DNA from: Oscillospiraceae bacterium
Lineage (GTDB): Bacteria; Bacillota; Clostridia; Oscillospirales; Ruminococcaceae
DNA: 64,000 nucleotides
Assembly (NCBI GenBank): GCA_016281125.1
Contig: JAEEIA010000052.1
Location: 1 to 64,000 of the forward strand
Reading direction: 5' to 3'
Shown here: positions 8,807 to 18,233 of the stretch, piece by piece
Layout of the letters: each line of letters opens with the position of its first letter
How positions within the stretch are numbered: the stretch's first letter is position 1
Position numbers and translations under genes: made by a program
The notes under the pieces: generated by a model
What the model was told of the DNA's origin: nothing
What the model saw: only the letters and a program-made list of their open reading frames with translations
Databases searched by the model: none

Positions 8807-10768
8807 ATGGCAATTCAGGATTACATGAAGGCGCAGAAGCTCGCCGAAAAGGCGTACCGCACAGGCGGTTCCACGCCCTACCTTCCCTCGCTGGAGCTCA
8901 TGCTCCGGGATAAAGAGGACGGCGGACAGGTTCCGCTCGGTCAGATGGAAATTCCGCTCTCCCTGGTCGTCGGCACGGCGCAGGCCGACCGCATCAAGGC
9001 ATTCGCTTCCAACTTCATGCCGCTGCTGGATTACGAAACCGAGTTCGGCAGCAAATGGTCTTTGCTCTGCGATTCCGTCAGAGAGGTCGGCGTCAATGAG
9101 CCGATTGTCGTGTATGAATACAAACAGCGGTTCTATGTCGCTGAGGGCAACAAGCGCGTCAGTGTGTCGAAATTCTTCGGCGCCGTCAGCATTCTGGCGG
9201 TTGTCACGCGTATCATTCCCAAGCCGGAGGACACCGACGCGTACAGGGTGTACAGCGAATTCACGGCGTTCCACCGCATCTCCGGCATCTATGAAATTGA
9301 GATGAAGCACCCCGGCAGCTTTACGCGGCTGCTCCAGGCGATCAGGCCGGTTGAACTGCCGGACGGCGCCGACGGCAAGCCCGTGCAGCCGGAGCCGTGG
9401 GACGACGATCTCCGCCGCGACGTCAAATTCGTGTACTCCGTGTTCGCGGAGTATTACAAGAACAAAATCGCCAAGACACTGTCTGTGGAGCCGGGTGAGG
9501 CGTTCCTGCATTTTCTGGAGATTTACGGCTATGAGCAGATTCACGGCCTCTCGTCCGCCGAGCTCCAGCAGCGCATTGAGCGCATCCGCGGCGAATTCCG
9601 CGTGCTGGGCAATGAGGTCGATCCGACCTCCCACATTCTCGATCCGACCGAGGGCTCGCAGAAGATTCCGCTTTCCAAGATGATTCTGCCGAGCAGTCCG
9701 GAAACGCTGAAAATCGCATTTCTGTATCCGAAGGAGCCGGATGAATCCAACTGGGTGTATAACCATGAGCACGGCCGTCAGCACATTCAGCGCGCCTTCG
9801 GGGATCAGATTGCAACGACCTATTACGTCTGTCCCGCAGAGGATGCGGAGGAAAAGATCATCGAGGCGATTGCAAACGGGTGCAGGCTGATTTTCACGAC
9901 CTCGCCGGTGTATCATCCGGTCAGCATGCGCATGGCCGTCGAGAACCCGGATATCATCATCCTCAACTGCTCGGTGAACACCGCCTATCAGCAGCTGCGC
10001 ACGTATTATCTGCGCACCTACGAGGCGAAGTTTATCACCGGCATCATCGCGGGCATCATGACTGAAACCAAAAGAGTCGGCTATATTGCCGATTACCCGG
10101 TGCTCGGAATTCCCGCGTCGATTGCAGCGTTTACGCTGGGCGTCAAAATGGTCAATCCGCTGGCAACGGTCTTTCTGGACTGGTCCACGCTGGAAAACCA
10201 TGATCCGATCGAATATTTCCGCGATATGCAGATTGACCTGATCTCTGACCGCGACATCAACGCAAAGCTGTCAAAGGAAACCGACTTCGGCCTGCACGGC
10301 ATCTGCATTGACGACCACAACTCGTTCCCGATTGCAGCGCCGGTTCTGAACTGGGGCAGCCTTTACGAGGATCTGGTGCGGTCGGTGCTGATCGGCGCGT
10401 GGAAAAGCGACGCGAACCAGAATGAAACCCGGGCGCTGAATTATTACTGGGGCATGTCCTCCGGCGCAATCGGCGTCAAATACGCTTCCAGTCTGCCGAA
10501 GGATTTGCAGAAGCTGCCGCGGATGGTGCAGGAGCAGATCCGGCTCGGCAATTTCAAGCCGTTCGGCGGCCCGATTTACGATCAGAACGGAAAATGCCGC
10601 GTTGAGGACGGACAGGAGCTGACGACGGATGAGATCATCGGGCTGGACTGGCTGCCGCACGGCGTCGAGGGACGGCTGCCGGAAATCAGCGAGCTGGCGC
10701 CGCAGTTCCGCGAATTTGCCAAATGGCACAGCATTCACAAGCAAGACAGCGCCGGATTGCTGAAATAA
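8807..10768 (+). CDS. ParB-like/BMP-domain fusion protein
   Basis: The protein is 653 aa with no signal peptide or membrane segment. Residues 40-170 resemble a ParB/sulfiredoxin-type nuclease domain (GVNEPIVVYEYKQRFYVAEGN then KRVSVSKFFGA). The C-terminal half (from about 300) is a BMP/PnrA-type periplasmic-binding domain (LKIAFLYPKEPDESNWVYNHEHG, then FITGIIAGIMTETKRVGYIAD), the family that binds purine nucleosides in lipoprotein form. Here it lacks a lipobox and should be cytoplasmic. The start at 8807 has AAAAAGGAG six bases upstream; the longer open frame runs through the promoter. A metallophosphoesterase follows 42 bases later. Role unknown; nucleoside sensing is a guess. Confidence 0.82.
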   Translation: MAIQDYMKAQKLAEKAYRTGGSTPYLPSLELMLRDKEDGGQVPLGQMEIPLSLVVGTAQADRIKAFASNFMPLLDYETEFGSKWSLLCDSVREVGVNEPIVVYEYKQRFYVAEGNKRVSVSKFFGAVSILAVVTRIIPKPEDTDAYRVYSEFTAFHRISGIYEIEMKHPGSFTRLLQAIRPVELPDGADGKPVQPEPWDDDLRRDVKFVYSVFAEYYKNKIAKTLSVEPGEAFLHFLEIYGYEQIHGLSSAELQQRIERIRGEFRVLGNEVDPTSHILDPTEGSQKIPLSKMILPSSPETLKIAFLYPKEPDESNWVYNHEHGRQHIQRAFGDQIATTYYVCPAEDAEEKIIEAIANGCRLIFTTSPVYHPVSMRMAVENPDIIILNCSVNTAYQQLRTYYLRTYEAKFITGIIAGIMTETKRVGYIADYPVLGIPASIAAFTLGVKMVNPLATVFLDWSTLENHDPIEYFRDMQIDLISDRDINAKLSKETDFGLHGICIDDHNSFPIAAPVLNWGSLYEDLVRSVLIGAWKSDANQNETRALNYYWGMSSGAIGVKYASSLPKDLQKLPRMVQEQIRLGNFKPFGGPIYDQNGKCRVEDGQELTTDEIIGLDWLPHGVEGRLPEISELAPQFREFAKWHSIHKQDSAGLLK

Positions 10769-10810
10769 CAGAAACAACAAGAAAAAACACAGGGCGGGGA
10801 ATCAAAAAAT

Positions 10811-11443
10811 ATGAAAATCATGGTAATGTCGGACGAGGAGTCCAGGCACATCTGGGAATACTATCAGCCGGGCATGTTCAAGGGGATCGACCTGATCATT
10901 TCCGCGGGAGATCTGAAAGCGGAATATCTCTCCTTTGTCGAAACCTTTTCCAATGTTCCGCTGCTGTATGTTCACGGCAATCACGATGAAAAGTACGATA
11001 CGGCGCCGCCGGAGGGCTGCGAATGCATTGAGGATCAGATCGTTGTGTACAACGGCATCCGGATTCTCGGGCTGGGCGGCTCGATGCGCTACCGCAAGGG
11101 AAAGCATCAGTACGAAGAAAAGGACATGCAGCGGCGCATCCGCAGGCTGAAGCTCAAGCTGATGCGGAGCGGCGGCTTTGACATTCTGGTGACACACGCA
11201 CCGATGGCCGGCTTCCATGATGCGCCCGACCTTTGCCATAACGGATTCAAAGCATTCCGGGAGCTGCTGGAGCAGTACCGGCCGAAGTATTATGTTCACG
11301 GGCATGTTCACATGAATTACGGCGAAAAAACGCCGCGGCTCTCGCTGTTTCAGGACACTGTCGTGATCAATGCCTACCGCACCTATACGTTTGAATACGA
11401 CGACCCCGCCGTTCGGAAGGAAGCAGAGCGAATCACCGAATAA
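10811..11443 (+). CDS. calcineurin-like metallophosphoesterase
   Basis: The protein is 210 aa with metallophosphoesterase motifs in order: SAGDL (about 31-35), HGNHDE (about 55-60), VTHAP (about 123-127) and HGHVH (about 159-163). The first motif, usually DxH, reads MSDEES here, so the His ligand is replaced. It is a cytoplasmic hydrolase of phosphoesters with two metal ions. It follows the ParB-like/BMP fusion in one operon, so the two may act together, but the substrate cannot be inferred. Confidence 0.85.
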   Translation: MKIMVMSDEESRHIWEYYQPGMFKGIDLIISAGDLKAEYLSFVETFSNVPLLYVHGNHDEKYDTAPPEGCECIEDQIVVYNGIRILGLGGSMRYRKGKHQYEEKDMQRRIRRLKLKLMRSGGFDILVTHAPMAGFHDAPDLCHNGFKAFRELLEQYRPKYYVHGHVHMNYGEKTPRLSLFQDTVVINAYRTYTFEYDDPAVRKEAERITE

Positions 11444-11449
11444 TAAGCG

Positions 11450-11665
11450 GTGATCTATAATGGGGACGCTCGCCCGCTTCGCTATGAGTTTGCACCGCAA
11501 ACTCACCCCAACCCCTGCTTAAGGGATGCTGGCCCCTAAGCATCCCATTGTGATGAAAAATAATGTATTTCCGTCGATTTTCTATATCGCGGGATTCCAA
11601 AGGGACAGTGTCCCTTTGGCGGGGTTTGGGGCGGAGCCCCATTTTGAATCCATCGGAGATACCGC
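11450..11665. repeat. multi-hairpin non-coding intergenic element
   Basis: This gene-free stretch is a row of perfect hairpins: TGAGTTTG/CAAACTCA (485-492/498-505 after 11000), GGGATGCT/AGCATCCC (11523-11530/11539-11546), CCAAAGGGACA/TGTCCCTTTGG (11597-11607/11609-11619), and GGGG/CCCC near 11621-11640. It ends with GAATCCATCGGAGATACCGC, almost the right arm of the inverted repeat at 17950-17968. It looks like a dispersed palindromic repeat of this genome. Confidence 0.6.
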
Positions 11666-11679
11666 TTTGACCGAATAAC

Positions 11680-11714
11680 AAAGCAGCACCCTGCCGAAGC
11701 GGGGTGCTGCTTTT
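11680..11714. terminator. bidirectional terminator
   Basis: AAAGCAGCACCC (11680-11691) pairs with GGGTGCTGCTTT (11702-11713). It ends in T on the plus strand and in a T-containing tail on the minus strand. It lies between the convergent metallophosphoesterase and alpha/beta hydrolase genes. Confidence 0.85.
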
Positions 11715-11727
11715 CTCTCAGAAACTG

Positions 11728-12741
11728 TTATGAAGCGGATTCAGCAGCGGCACTGCTGTCCGGAATCCAGTCAAACACGGTATTGACAATGTTATCCTTG
11801 TTGTCGAAATGCAGATAGTGCTCGCCCTGGAGCTTGTGATGCTCGCTGCGGGCGGTTTCCGTTACGATTTCCTTGTGCAGCTGCTCCCATTCGGGCATCA
11901 TCTCACAGTTGGACGAGCAGACGAACATCAGCACCGGCACGGTGTCCGGGAATGTGACCTGCCGCATGGACTTGAGATTCGGGTCGATCATATTGACCTC
12001 GCTGCAAATATCCTTGTTGTTTTCACGGTGCAGCGTCAGCAGGCGGAACAGCTTCAGCTCCTCCTCCGTGTAAGGATAGGACGGATCCGCACACAGAATG
12101 GCCCGCGGATCCGAAACGGACATCAGCCGCCGGATGCCGGTAACGTTCATAGCCTTTGTCAGATAAACCGCGATTTTGTTCAGCGCTGTAATGCTGATCG
12201 GCAGCGGGCTGTGTTCCAGCTGCTTCGGGACAGAGGGATCAATGCCGATGAAGCCCTCCACCTCATCCGGATACTGATTCGCCCACGCCAGCGCGTATAC
12301 GCCGGAGAGCGAATGTGTCATGAGGTAGTATTTTTCACAGTCAAGGCTGCTGACGCAGCTGTGCAGCTCATTGACCACAGCGTTCAGCGAACGGTCCGTT
12401 CCGGCCAGATCCGACAGGCCGTAGCCGAACGGCTCCACCGTGATGACGCGGTATTTCTCCGCAAGTGCCTCCGCCAGCGGCTTGAACTCCAGCACGGGCG
12501 ATACCGAGCCGAGTCCCGGCAGCAGGATCACTGTCGTGTCGTTTTCTTCCCCTTTGATGTCAGCGACCATGGTTTTTCCGCCGACGTCGATTTTGATTCC
12601 GTATGACGCTTCGTGCAGCGCCTTTCTTTCACTGAGCCCGCAGAACAGGTTCCAGACAGTCAGAGCTGCCAGGATCACGAGCAGAATCAGGAACAGCCAT
12701 TTGAAAAAGCGGCCGACCTTTCCTTTCTTCTTTTCAGACAA
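11728..12741 (-). CDS. membrane-anchored alpha/beta hydrolase
   Basis: The protein is 337 aa. A basic N-terminus and one transmembrane helix (about 13-33) precede an alpha/beta-hydrolase fold exposed outside. It has TTVILLPGLGSVSP (oxyanion region), the nucleophile elbow THSLSG, and a late His in LQGEHYLHF. The start codon is TTG at 12741, chosen because AAAGGAG lies nine bases upstream and the text MSEKKKGK follows directly. Its substrate (ester, lipid or peptide) is unknown. Confidence 0.85.
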   Translation of the reverse strand: MSEKKKGKVGRFFKWLFLILLVILAALTVWNLFCGLSERKALHEASYGIKIDVGGKTMVADIKGEENDTTVILLPGLGSVSPVLEFKPLAEALAEKYRVITVEPFGYGLSDLAGTDRSLNAVVNELHSCVSSLDCEKYYLMTHSLSGVYALAWANQYPDEVEGFIGIDPSVPKQLEHSPLPISITALNKIAVYLTKAMNVTGIRRLMSVSDPRAILCADPSYPYTEEELKLFRLLTLHRENNKDICSEVNMIDPNLKSMRQVTFPDTVPVLMFVCSSNCEMMPEWEQLHKEIVTETARSEHHKLQGEHYLHFDNKDNIVNTVFDWIPDSSAAAESAS

Positions 12742-12757
12742 AGTTGCAGTCTCCTTT

Positions 12758-13022
12758 CCGAAATAAGCAAGATTGTTTGGTTTGACGGTGGGTACAGTGT
12801 GTGCATATCCATTCTCAGTTTATCATGTTTCCGCACGATTGTAAAGAGGAATCCGCATGGTTTCATAAACTCTTCAAAAAACTTTATATTCTCTTAAAAA
12901 TTAACTGAGATTCATAATTGATGCAGAGGCAAACCGCGCTGATACGGACATATTCCCTGTGCGCTTCTGCCCGGGTGCGGAGAAAACCGCGTTTTGAAAG
13001 GCGTTTCTGCGCAGAAAAGCGG
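12758..13022. other. intergenic region without a recognisable gene
   Basis: This stretch separates two divergent genes. Short frames on both strands lack ribosome binding sites. Apart from the promoter just downstream I see no structure I can support. Confidence 0.5.
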
Positions 13023-13051
13023 TTGCAAATCGAAAAAAAGTATGATATAAT
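13023..13051 (+). promoter_or_regulatory. promoter of MoxR-DUF58-transglutaminase operon
   Basis: TTGCAA (13023-13028) and TATAAT (13046-13051) are 17 bases apart, about 74 bases before the MoxR start. Confidence 0.85.
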
Positions 13052-13124
13052 AGTAAACAGTACCCATAAAGAAAACGCCGCTGCCGTATGCAGGCGGCCG
13101 CAATAAAAAAGGAGTTTCAAAATC

Positions 13125-14102
13125 ATGGAACAGCAAACCGTATATTCCGCCAAGGAAGCATCCGCTTATGCACAGCAGATCCTGCACGCCGTTCAGAGCG
13201 TCGTTGTCGGAAAGGATATGATTATCCTCAAGGTTCTGCTTGCAATGCTTGCGAAGGGACATGTTCTGCTGGAGGATATGCCCGGCGTCGGCAAGACCAC
13301 GCTGGCACTTGCATTTGCCAAAACGCTGGATCTGGATTATCACCGCATTCAGTTCACGCCGGATGTTCTGCCGAGCGACGTGACCGGCTTCTCCGTCTAT
13401 AAGAAGGAAACCGGCGCCATGGAGTTCCAGAAGGGCGCGGCATTCTGCAACCTGCTGCTCGCGGATGAGATCAACCGTACCTCTCCGAAGACGCAGTCCG
13501 CACTGCTTCAGCTCATGGAGGAAACCGCCGTCACCGTGGACGGCCGCACATATACGCTTCCGGAGCCCTACTGCGTGCTTGCAACGCAGAACCCGACCGG
13601 CTCCGTCGGTACGCAGATGCTGCCGGAATCACAGCTTGACCGCTTTATGCTCCGGCTGCACATGGGCTATCCGGATCTGGAGAGCGAGGTGCAGATCATG
13701 CAGGCGCGCTCTGCGGAAAACCCACTGGATAAGCTGGAGCCGGTGCTGACCCGCGCAGAGCTCCAGATTCTCCAGGAAACCGCCGCACAGGTCTATGTGG
13801 ACAACGCCATTCTGCGCTACATCGCGGAAATCTCCGCTGCAACGCGCAATCATCCGATGATCAAGCTCGGCGTCAGCCCGAGAGGCTCACTGGCGCTCTG
13901 CGCCGCCGTGCGCGCGACCGCTCTGGTGCGCGGACGGGATTACGTGACGCCGGATGACATCCGCGTCATCGTTGTGGAAACCTTTGCACATCGTATGCTC
14001 CTCAGTGCCCGCGCCAAGACCGAGAACATCACCGCGGAGCAGCTGATCGAGGAGATCCTGAACGATGTGCCCGTTCCGAAGCTGAGAAGGTACGAGGAAT
14101 GA
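13125..14102 (+). CDS. MoxR-family AAA+ ATPase
   Basis: The protein is 325 aa. It has Walker A GVGKTT (54-59), Walker B LLLADEINR (about 110-118), and sensor 1 in CVLATQNPTGSVG. MoxR ATPases act as chaperones that mature or insert enzyme complexes, and are typically encoded with DUF58 and transglutaminase proteins as here. AAGGAG lies ten bases before the ATG. The stop overlaps the next start as ATGA, indicating translational coupling. Confidence 0.95.
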   Translation: MEQQTVYSAKEASAYAQQILHAVQSVVVGKDMIILKVLLAMLAKGHVLLEDMPGVGKTTLALAFAKTLDLDYHRIQFTPDVLPSDVTGFSVYKKETGAMEFQKGAAFCNLLLADEINRTSPKTQSALLQLMEETAVTVDGRTYTLPEPYCVLATQNPTGSVGTQMLPESQLDRFMLRLHMGYPDLESEVQIMQARSAENPLDKLEPVLTRAELQILQETAAQVYVDNAILRYIAEISAATRNHPMIKLGVSPRGSLALCAAVRATALVRGRDYVTPDDIRVIVVETFAHRMLLSARAKTENITAEQLIEEILNDVPVPKLRRYEE

Positions 14103-15373
14103 TCCGATCCAAGCTGCTGTATGCAGTGCTGCTGGTCGTGCTGATTCTGTTCTACTACCTCTACCGCGGCGACCCGAAGCAGGGCGACCTGTCGCTGGCA
14201 CTGCTGATTTTTGCAGTGATCTTTCCGCTGATTCTGCTGGGTGGGCTGATCTGGCTGAAACGCGCTCTCTGGCTGCGGCTCTTCCACAGCAAGGAGCCCG
14301 TCCGCAAGGGGCAGATGTATCAGTGGGTGCTGCAAATCACAAATAATAGTATTTTTTCCGCATCCGAGGCGCAGGTTTCCCTGACCTATTCCAACAGCCT
14401 GACCGGAGAATCGAAGGATCTGACGCTGATCGTGCCGGTGCTGGCGCGCAACAGCCAGCGGGTGCGGCTTTCGTTCCATACGATTACCTGCGGCATCATG
14501 CAGATACAGATTCATGAGCTGGTGCTGTTTGATCCGCTCCGGCTGTTCCGTGTGCGGATCCGGCCGTCACTGCTGGATCAGGTGCTCGTGATGCCGGCCA
14601 ATACGGTGCAGGTGCCCGAGGAGTGGCCGCCTGTTCCGATGCCGGATGCCGATACCTCGGAATATTCCAAGGTGCGGCCGGGTGACGATCCCTCTGAAAT
14701 CTTTGACCTGCATATCTACCGCGAGGGCGATCAGGTTTCCCGAATTCACTGGAAGCTCAGCTCCAAGCTCGATCACCTGATGGTCAAGGAATACAGCCTG
14801 CCGCTTTCTGCGGGCAGCCTGCTGGTGCCGGTATCCGTTCTCTGCGGAGAGATGCCGGAGGCGGCGCTGCGGCTGGATACCGCATATTCCGCGATGACCG
14901 CCGTCGCTGCAACGCTGGCCGAGCAGGAGCTCTCCTTTGCGATTACCAATTATCAGACGGAAACCGGAATGCGCGTTTCCGAGCTCTATGAGAATCTCGC
15001 AGAGGCAGCGCCGTGGCTGCGCATGGCCGTGGCGGAACCGCCCGCCCGGGAACGTGACCGTGACATGCTGCTGAATGCCCTGACCGATCTGCTGAACGAA
15101 AGCCGCAGCTATGAGCGCATCGTGTTCTTTGTTCCGCAGATGGACGACGCGTTCTCCGAGGTGTTTGCCGCTGCGCCGCATCCGGAGCGGCTGACCGTAT
15201 TTTTCGTCACTGCCGTCCATGAATCGGACTGGAGCGCAGACGCCGGGCTGTCGTATACCTGCGTGCCGGTTGCGCTTCAGGAGCCGGTTCACCCCACGGT
15301 GCTGAATCCGCGGGACGAGGATCTCCCGGACTTCGATACCGAAGAGCTGTTTGAGGGAGGTGCGGCATTATGA
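14099..15373 (+). CDS. DUF58-domain membrane protein
   Basis: The protein is 424 aa. Two N-terminal hydrophobic segments (about 5-22 and 33-53) anchor it. The DUF58 signature VRPGDDPSEIFDLHIYREGD then SRIHWKLSSKLD lies near residues 193-225, and a vWA-like C-terminal region follows. DUF58 proteins partner MoxR ATPases. It overlaps moxR upstream and the transglutaminase gene downstream by four bases each, so the three are one translational unit. Confidence 0.9.
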   Translation: MIRSKLLYAVLLVVLILFYYLYRGDPKQGDLSLALLIFAVIFPLILLGGLIWLKRALWLRLFHSKEPVRKGQMYQWVLQITNNSIFSASEAQVSLTYSNSLTGESKDLTLIVPVLARNSQRVRLSFHTITCGIMQIQIHELVLFDPLRLFRVRIRPSLLDQVLVMPANTVQVPEEWPPVPMPDADTSEYSKVRPGDDPSEIFDLHIYREGDQVSRIHWKLSSKLDHLMVKEYSLPLSAGSLLVPVSVLCGEMPEAALRLDTAYSAMTAVAATLAEQELSFAITNYQTETGMRVSELYENLAEAAPWLRMAVAEPPARERDRDMLLNALTDLLNESRSYERIVFFVPQMDDAFSEVFAAAPHPERLTVFFVTAVHESDWSADAGLSYTCVPVALQEPVHPTVLNPRDEDLPDFDTEELFEGGAAL

Positions 15374-17895
15374 AGTATTATGACGTACCCCGCCCGAAGG
15401 ATCAGCTGCTGCTCCACGACGGCATCACGATGTCCGTCCGCAGCAGAAAGCAGTTTCCGGAACGGCTTGTGCGGCTGCTGATAACGCTTTGCGGCAGCGT
15501 CGGCACACTTTGCTGTGTGCAGGGATTTTTCCATTTCCAGATTCAGATTATGCCGCTGATTCTGTTCATTATCATTCTGACATGCTTCATGCGGCTGATC
15601 CGCATGATTTCCCCGCGCGTCGGCTTCGGCTGCATTCTGGCCGCATTCGCTGCGATTCCGGTTCTGCTGCTGAAATACCGCGAGGAGGCGGTCATCGGTG
15701 CAGGCTCCGTGTATCACGCGATGCGCAGGGTGATTCTCGAAAAGGCATCTTTTCCCGCAAATACTGCGCGGCTGCCCGGACAGTGGACGGAAGCGCAGTG
15801 TACGCAGTTCATTTTTGTGCTGATCATCGCGGCAATGGTCGCGCTGCTGGAATATTCCGATGTGCTGATGACGCATACGCAGTCCAGCCGCAGCGGCTTC
15901 TGGATCCGTTTTCTGGTGACGTTCCCGTTCCTGGAATGCGGCCTGTATTTCGGCATTCATACCAGCATGGCGGCAGTTTTTCTGCTGGTGTTGTTCTGGA
16001 TCGGTACGCTGGCGGTTTCCCGCAGAAAGCCGAGCAGACATCTGCTGCGCTCGCAGGGTGCTTCCGCACCGCTCCAGCAGGCATTCCTCAATGAAACGGA
16101 GCATCGCTTCACCACGCATGAAACCGGTGCGGCCGTTCTGTTGGGCTGCACGGCACTGCTCTCGGCCTGTGCGCTGATTTGCAGCTCGCATTACGATCCC
16201 AACAGTCCCAAGACGCAGGCGCGTCTGGAAAAGCGGCAGGAGCTCAGAAAAGCGGCGCGGGAATTCAGCGTGCGCGACGTCACCGGCCTGCTCCAGCGCA
16301 TCCCGACCACCATGGGTCTGAACGTCGTGACGGACGAGGTCGATCTGACGCAGGACAGCGATCTGCATTTTGACGGCAGCACCGTGCTCCATGCATCGGT
16401 CTGGTCAACCGTCAACGTCAAGGATTACTATCTCCGCGGCATTGTCCGCTCGGAGTACACCGGCAAGGGCTGGGCGCTCCCGAACGGCATTTACCGCAGA
16501 AATCAGAAGCTGTTCCGCCAGCTGACCAACGAAAACCGGATGCCGCAGACCCTGCTGCATTCCGATCATGCGGATGAGATGAAGCAGGAGGAGGGCCGCT
16601 ATCCGGTTGTTCCCTGCGAGATCACCGCGATGCACGGCGAATCGGTCAACTATCTGCCGTATGAGGCGCTGTTCAAGAAGGGCACCAAGTACCGCTATGA
16701 CATCGAAACACAGCTTCCCAGCTACAAGAAATATGACTTTAACATTCTGACAACCGGCATCACGGATCCCGGCGTGGCTTGGGCGAATTCTGCACCGTCC
16801 CCGGATCCGGTCGTGTCGGAATACGAAAAATTTGTCGACGAAACCTATATCGAGCTGCCCGATACCCCAGCGATCCACCGGATCCACGACATGTATGAGC
16901 CGTATATGCCCGATGCGGATGCGCCGCTGCCGGAAAAGCTCGAGGCCATCCGGGATTACATCTGGGAGCGCGCGGACTACACCATGCAGCCCGGCGACCA
17001 GCCGGAGGATCAGGACTATGTCGAGTATTTCCTCACGCAGGGACACAAGGGCTACTGTGCGCATTATGCGTCCTCTGCCGTGCTGCTCTGCCGGATGTGC
17101 GGCATCCCCGCACGCTACTGTCAGGGTTATGTGCTGACGCAGAACAGTTTCCACAGCGGCAACAGGCAGGAGGTCACGGGGCAGGCTGTTCCGGTTTATG
17201 AGATCGACATTCCCGACAACCAGGCGCATGCGTGGGTTGAGGTATACGTCAAGGGCTACGGCTGGCTGCCGTATGAATTTACGGAAACCGTGCTGGAAAC
17301 CTGGCACCGTGCGCAGGCGGCACCGGCCGTTCAGACGACCGTTCAGGAGGTCACGACCGAGGCTTCTCAGACGCAGACCACAACCGTCGCCCCCCAGACC
17401 GCTGACACCACCACGCAGACTACGCCCGGCGGCGCCGGAAAGAACGGCAGCGGCAGCAAGGTTCTGCGGATCATCGGCAGGATTCTGCTGATTCTGATGC
17501 TGCTTGCGGCAATCCTGTATGTTTACTACCGGATTCACTGCACGATCATCCGCCGCAGACGGGCTGCGATGCATGACAAGGATGGCAATGCCGCGGCACA
17601 TGCCTCCTACGATTATCTGATCCGGCTGCTGCATCTGCTCGGCATTGATCAGAAGCGCATGTCGCATGACACCTTTGCGGCCTTCGCGGAAAAGGAGTGC
17701 GATCTGCTCAAGAAGGGCAAGATTTCCAAGGCGATTGAAATTCAGCAGGCGGCGGTATTCAGCCGTGCGGGCGTATCGTCCGCAGACGCGAAGATTCTCT
17801 GCCAGACCGCTGAGCTGCTTGCCGGTGCGGTTTACCAGAAGGCGGGCTTCTTCCGCAGACTCTGGCTCCGCTGGGGCAGACATATCGTCAGATAA
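15370..17895 (+). CDS. TgpA-like membrane transglutaminase-domain protein
   Basis: The protein is 841 aa. About six transmembrane helices lie in the first 260 residues. An extracytoplasmic transglutaminase-like domain follows with the catalytic Cys in GHKGYCAHYASSAV (near 562) and His in NQAHAWVEVY (near 620). The third position reads WLPYEFT, with Glu in place of the common Asp. A Thr/Gln-rich linker leads to a last transmembrane helix (about 695-717) and a cytoplasmic tail. The MoxR-DUF58-TgpA set is widespread; its substrate, probably a cell-envelope protein or peptide, is unknown. Confidence 0.9.
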   Translation: MKYYDVPRPKDQLLLHDGITMSVRSRKQFPERLVRLLITLCGSVGTLCCVQGFFHFQIQIMPLILFIIILTCFMRLIRMISPRVGFGCILAAFAAIPVLLLKYREEAVIGAGSVYHAMRRVILEKASFPANTARLPGQWTEAQCTQFIFVLIIAAMVALLEYSDVLMTHTQSSRSGFWIRFLVTFPFLECGLYFGIHTSMAAVFLLVLFWIGTLAVSRRKPSRHLLRSQGASAPLQQAFLNETEHRFTTHETGAAVLLGCTALLSACALICSSHYDPNSPKTQARLEKRQELRKAAREFSVRDVTGLLQRIPTTMGLNVVTDEVDLTQDSDLHFDGSTVLHASVWSTVNVKDYYLRGIVRSEYTGKGWALPNGIYRRNQKLFRQLTNENRMPQTLLHSDHADEMKQEEGRYPVVPCEITAMHGESVNYLPYEALFKKGTKYRYDIETQLPSYKKYDFNILTTGITDPGVAWANSAPSPDPVVSEYEKFVDETYIELPDTPAIHRIHDMYEPYMPDADAPLPEKLEAIRDYIWERADYTMQPGDQPEDQDYVEYFLTQGHKGYCAHYASSAVLLCRMCGIPARYCQGYVLTQNSFHSGNRQEVTGQAVPVYEIDIPDNQAHAWVEVYVKGYGWLPYEFTETVLETWHRAQAAPAVQTTVQEVTTEASQTQTTTVAPQTADTTTQTTPGGAGKNGSGSKVLRIIGRILLILMLLAAILYVYYRIHCTIIRRRRAAMHDKDGNAAAHASYDYLIRLLHLLGIDQKRMSHDTFAAFAEKECDLLKKGKISKAIEIQQAAVFSRAGVSSADAKILCQTAELLAGAVYQKAGFFRRLWLRWGRHIVR

Positions 17896-17908
17896 GCATA
17901 TGCAAGAA

Positions 17909-17975
17909 GTATCTCCGGCGGATTCTTAATGGGGGCGTTGCCTCATTTTGAATCCGCCGGAGATACCGCTTTTTT
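17909..17975 (+). terminator. long inverted-repeat terminator after transglutaminase gene
   Basis: A perfect 17-bp inverted repeat (17909-17925 and 17950-17966, GTATCTCCGGCGGATTC on the left) is followed by CGC and a run of T (17970-17975). It ends the MoxR operon. The right arm is almost repeated at 11652-11672, and more weakly near 2079-2095. Confidence 0.85.
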
Positions 17976-18178
17976 CACATTCCGCCCCGAACCGGTCATC
18001 AGACTTTCCCGCGGGTATCGCGCCTCTGACACAGAATTTCCACATTCGGGCGCTATAATAACATCATCAGAGAACAACAGCATGTGCCTGAGCAACACAT
18101 GCGAAATCATTCCCCTCTCTGATACAAACCTCCCTTTCAAGTCACATACATGACAACCCTTTCAAGAACAGCAAAAAG
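17976..18178. other. intergenic region without a gene
   Basis: Overlapping short frames on both strands lack ribosome binding sites, and I judge them chance. I see no promoter or structure I can support. Confidence 0.45.
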
Positions 18179-18216
18179 AATCAGCGGCATACCGGAGTTC
18201 CGGTGTGCCGCTGATT
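18179..18216. terminator. terminator of SGNH-like gene
   Basis: An 18-base arm (18179-18196) pairs with 18199-18216 with one G-T wobble, around a very short loop. On the minus strand the stem is followed by TTCTTTTTG, so it mainly ends the minus-strand gene at 18234. Confidence 0.8.
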
Positions 18217-18233
18217 CTGTTTGTATCCGATTG

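Noticed and set aside
17929-18153. Short frames on both strands after the transglutaminase gene
   Set aside because: Both cover the inverted-repeat terminator, lack ribosome binding sites and show no similarity I recognise.
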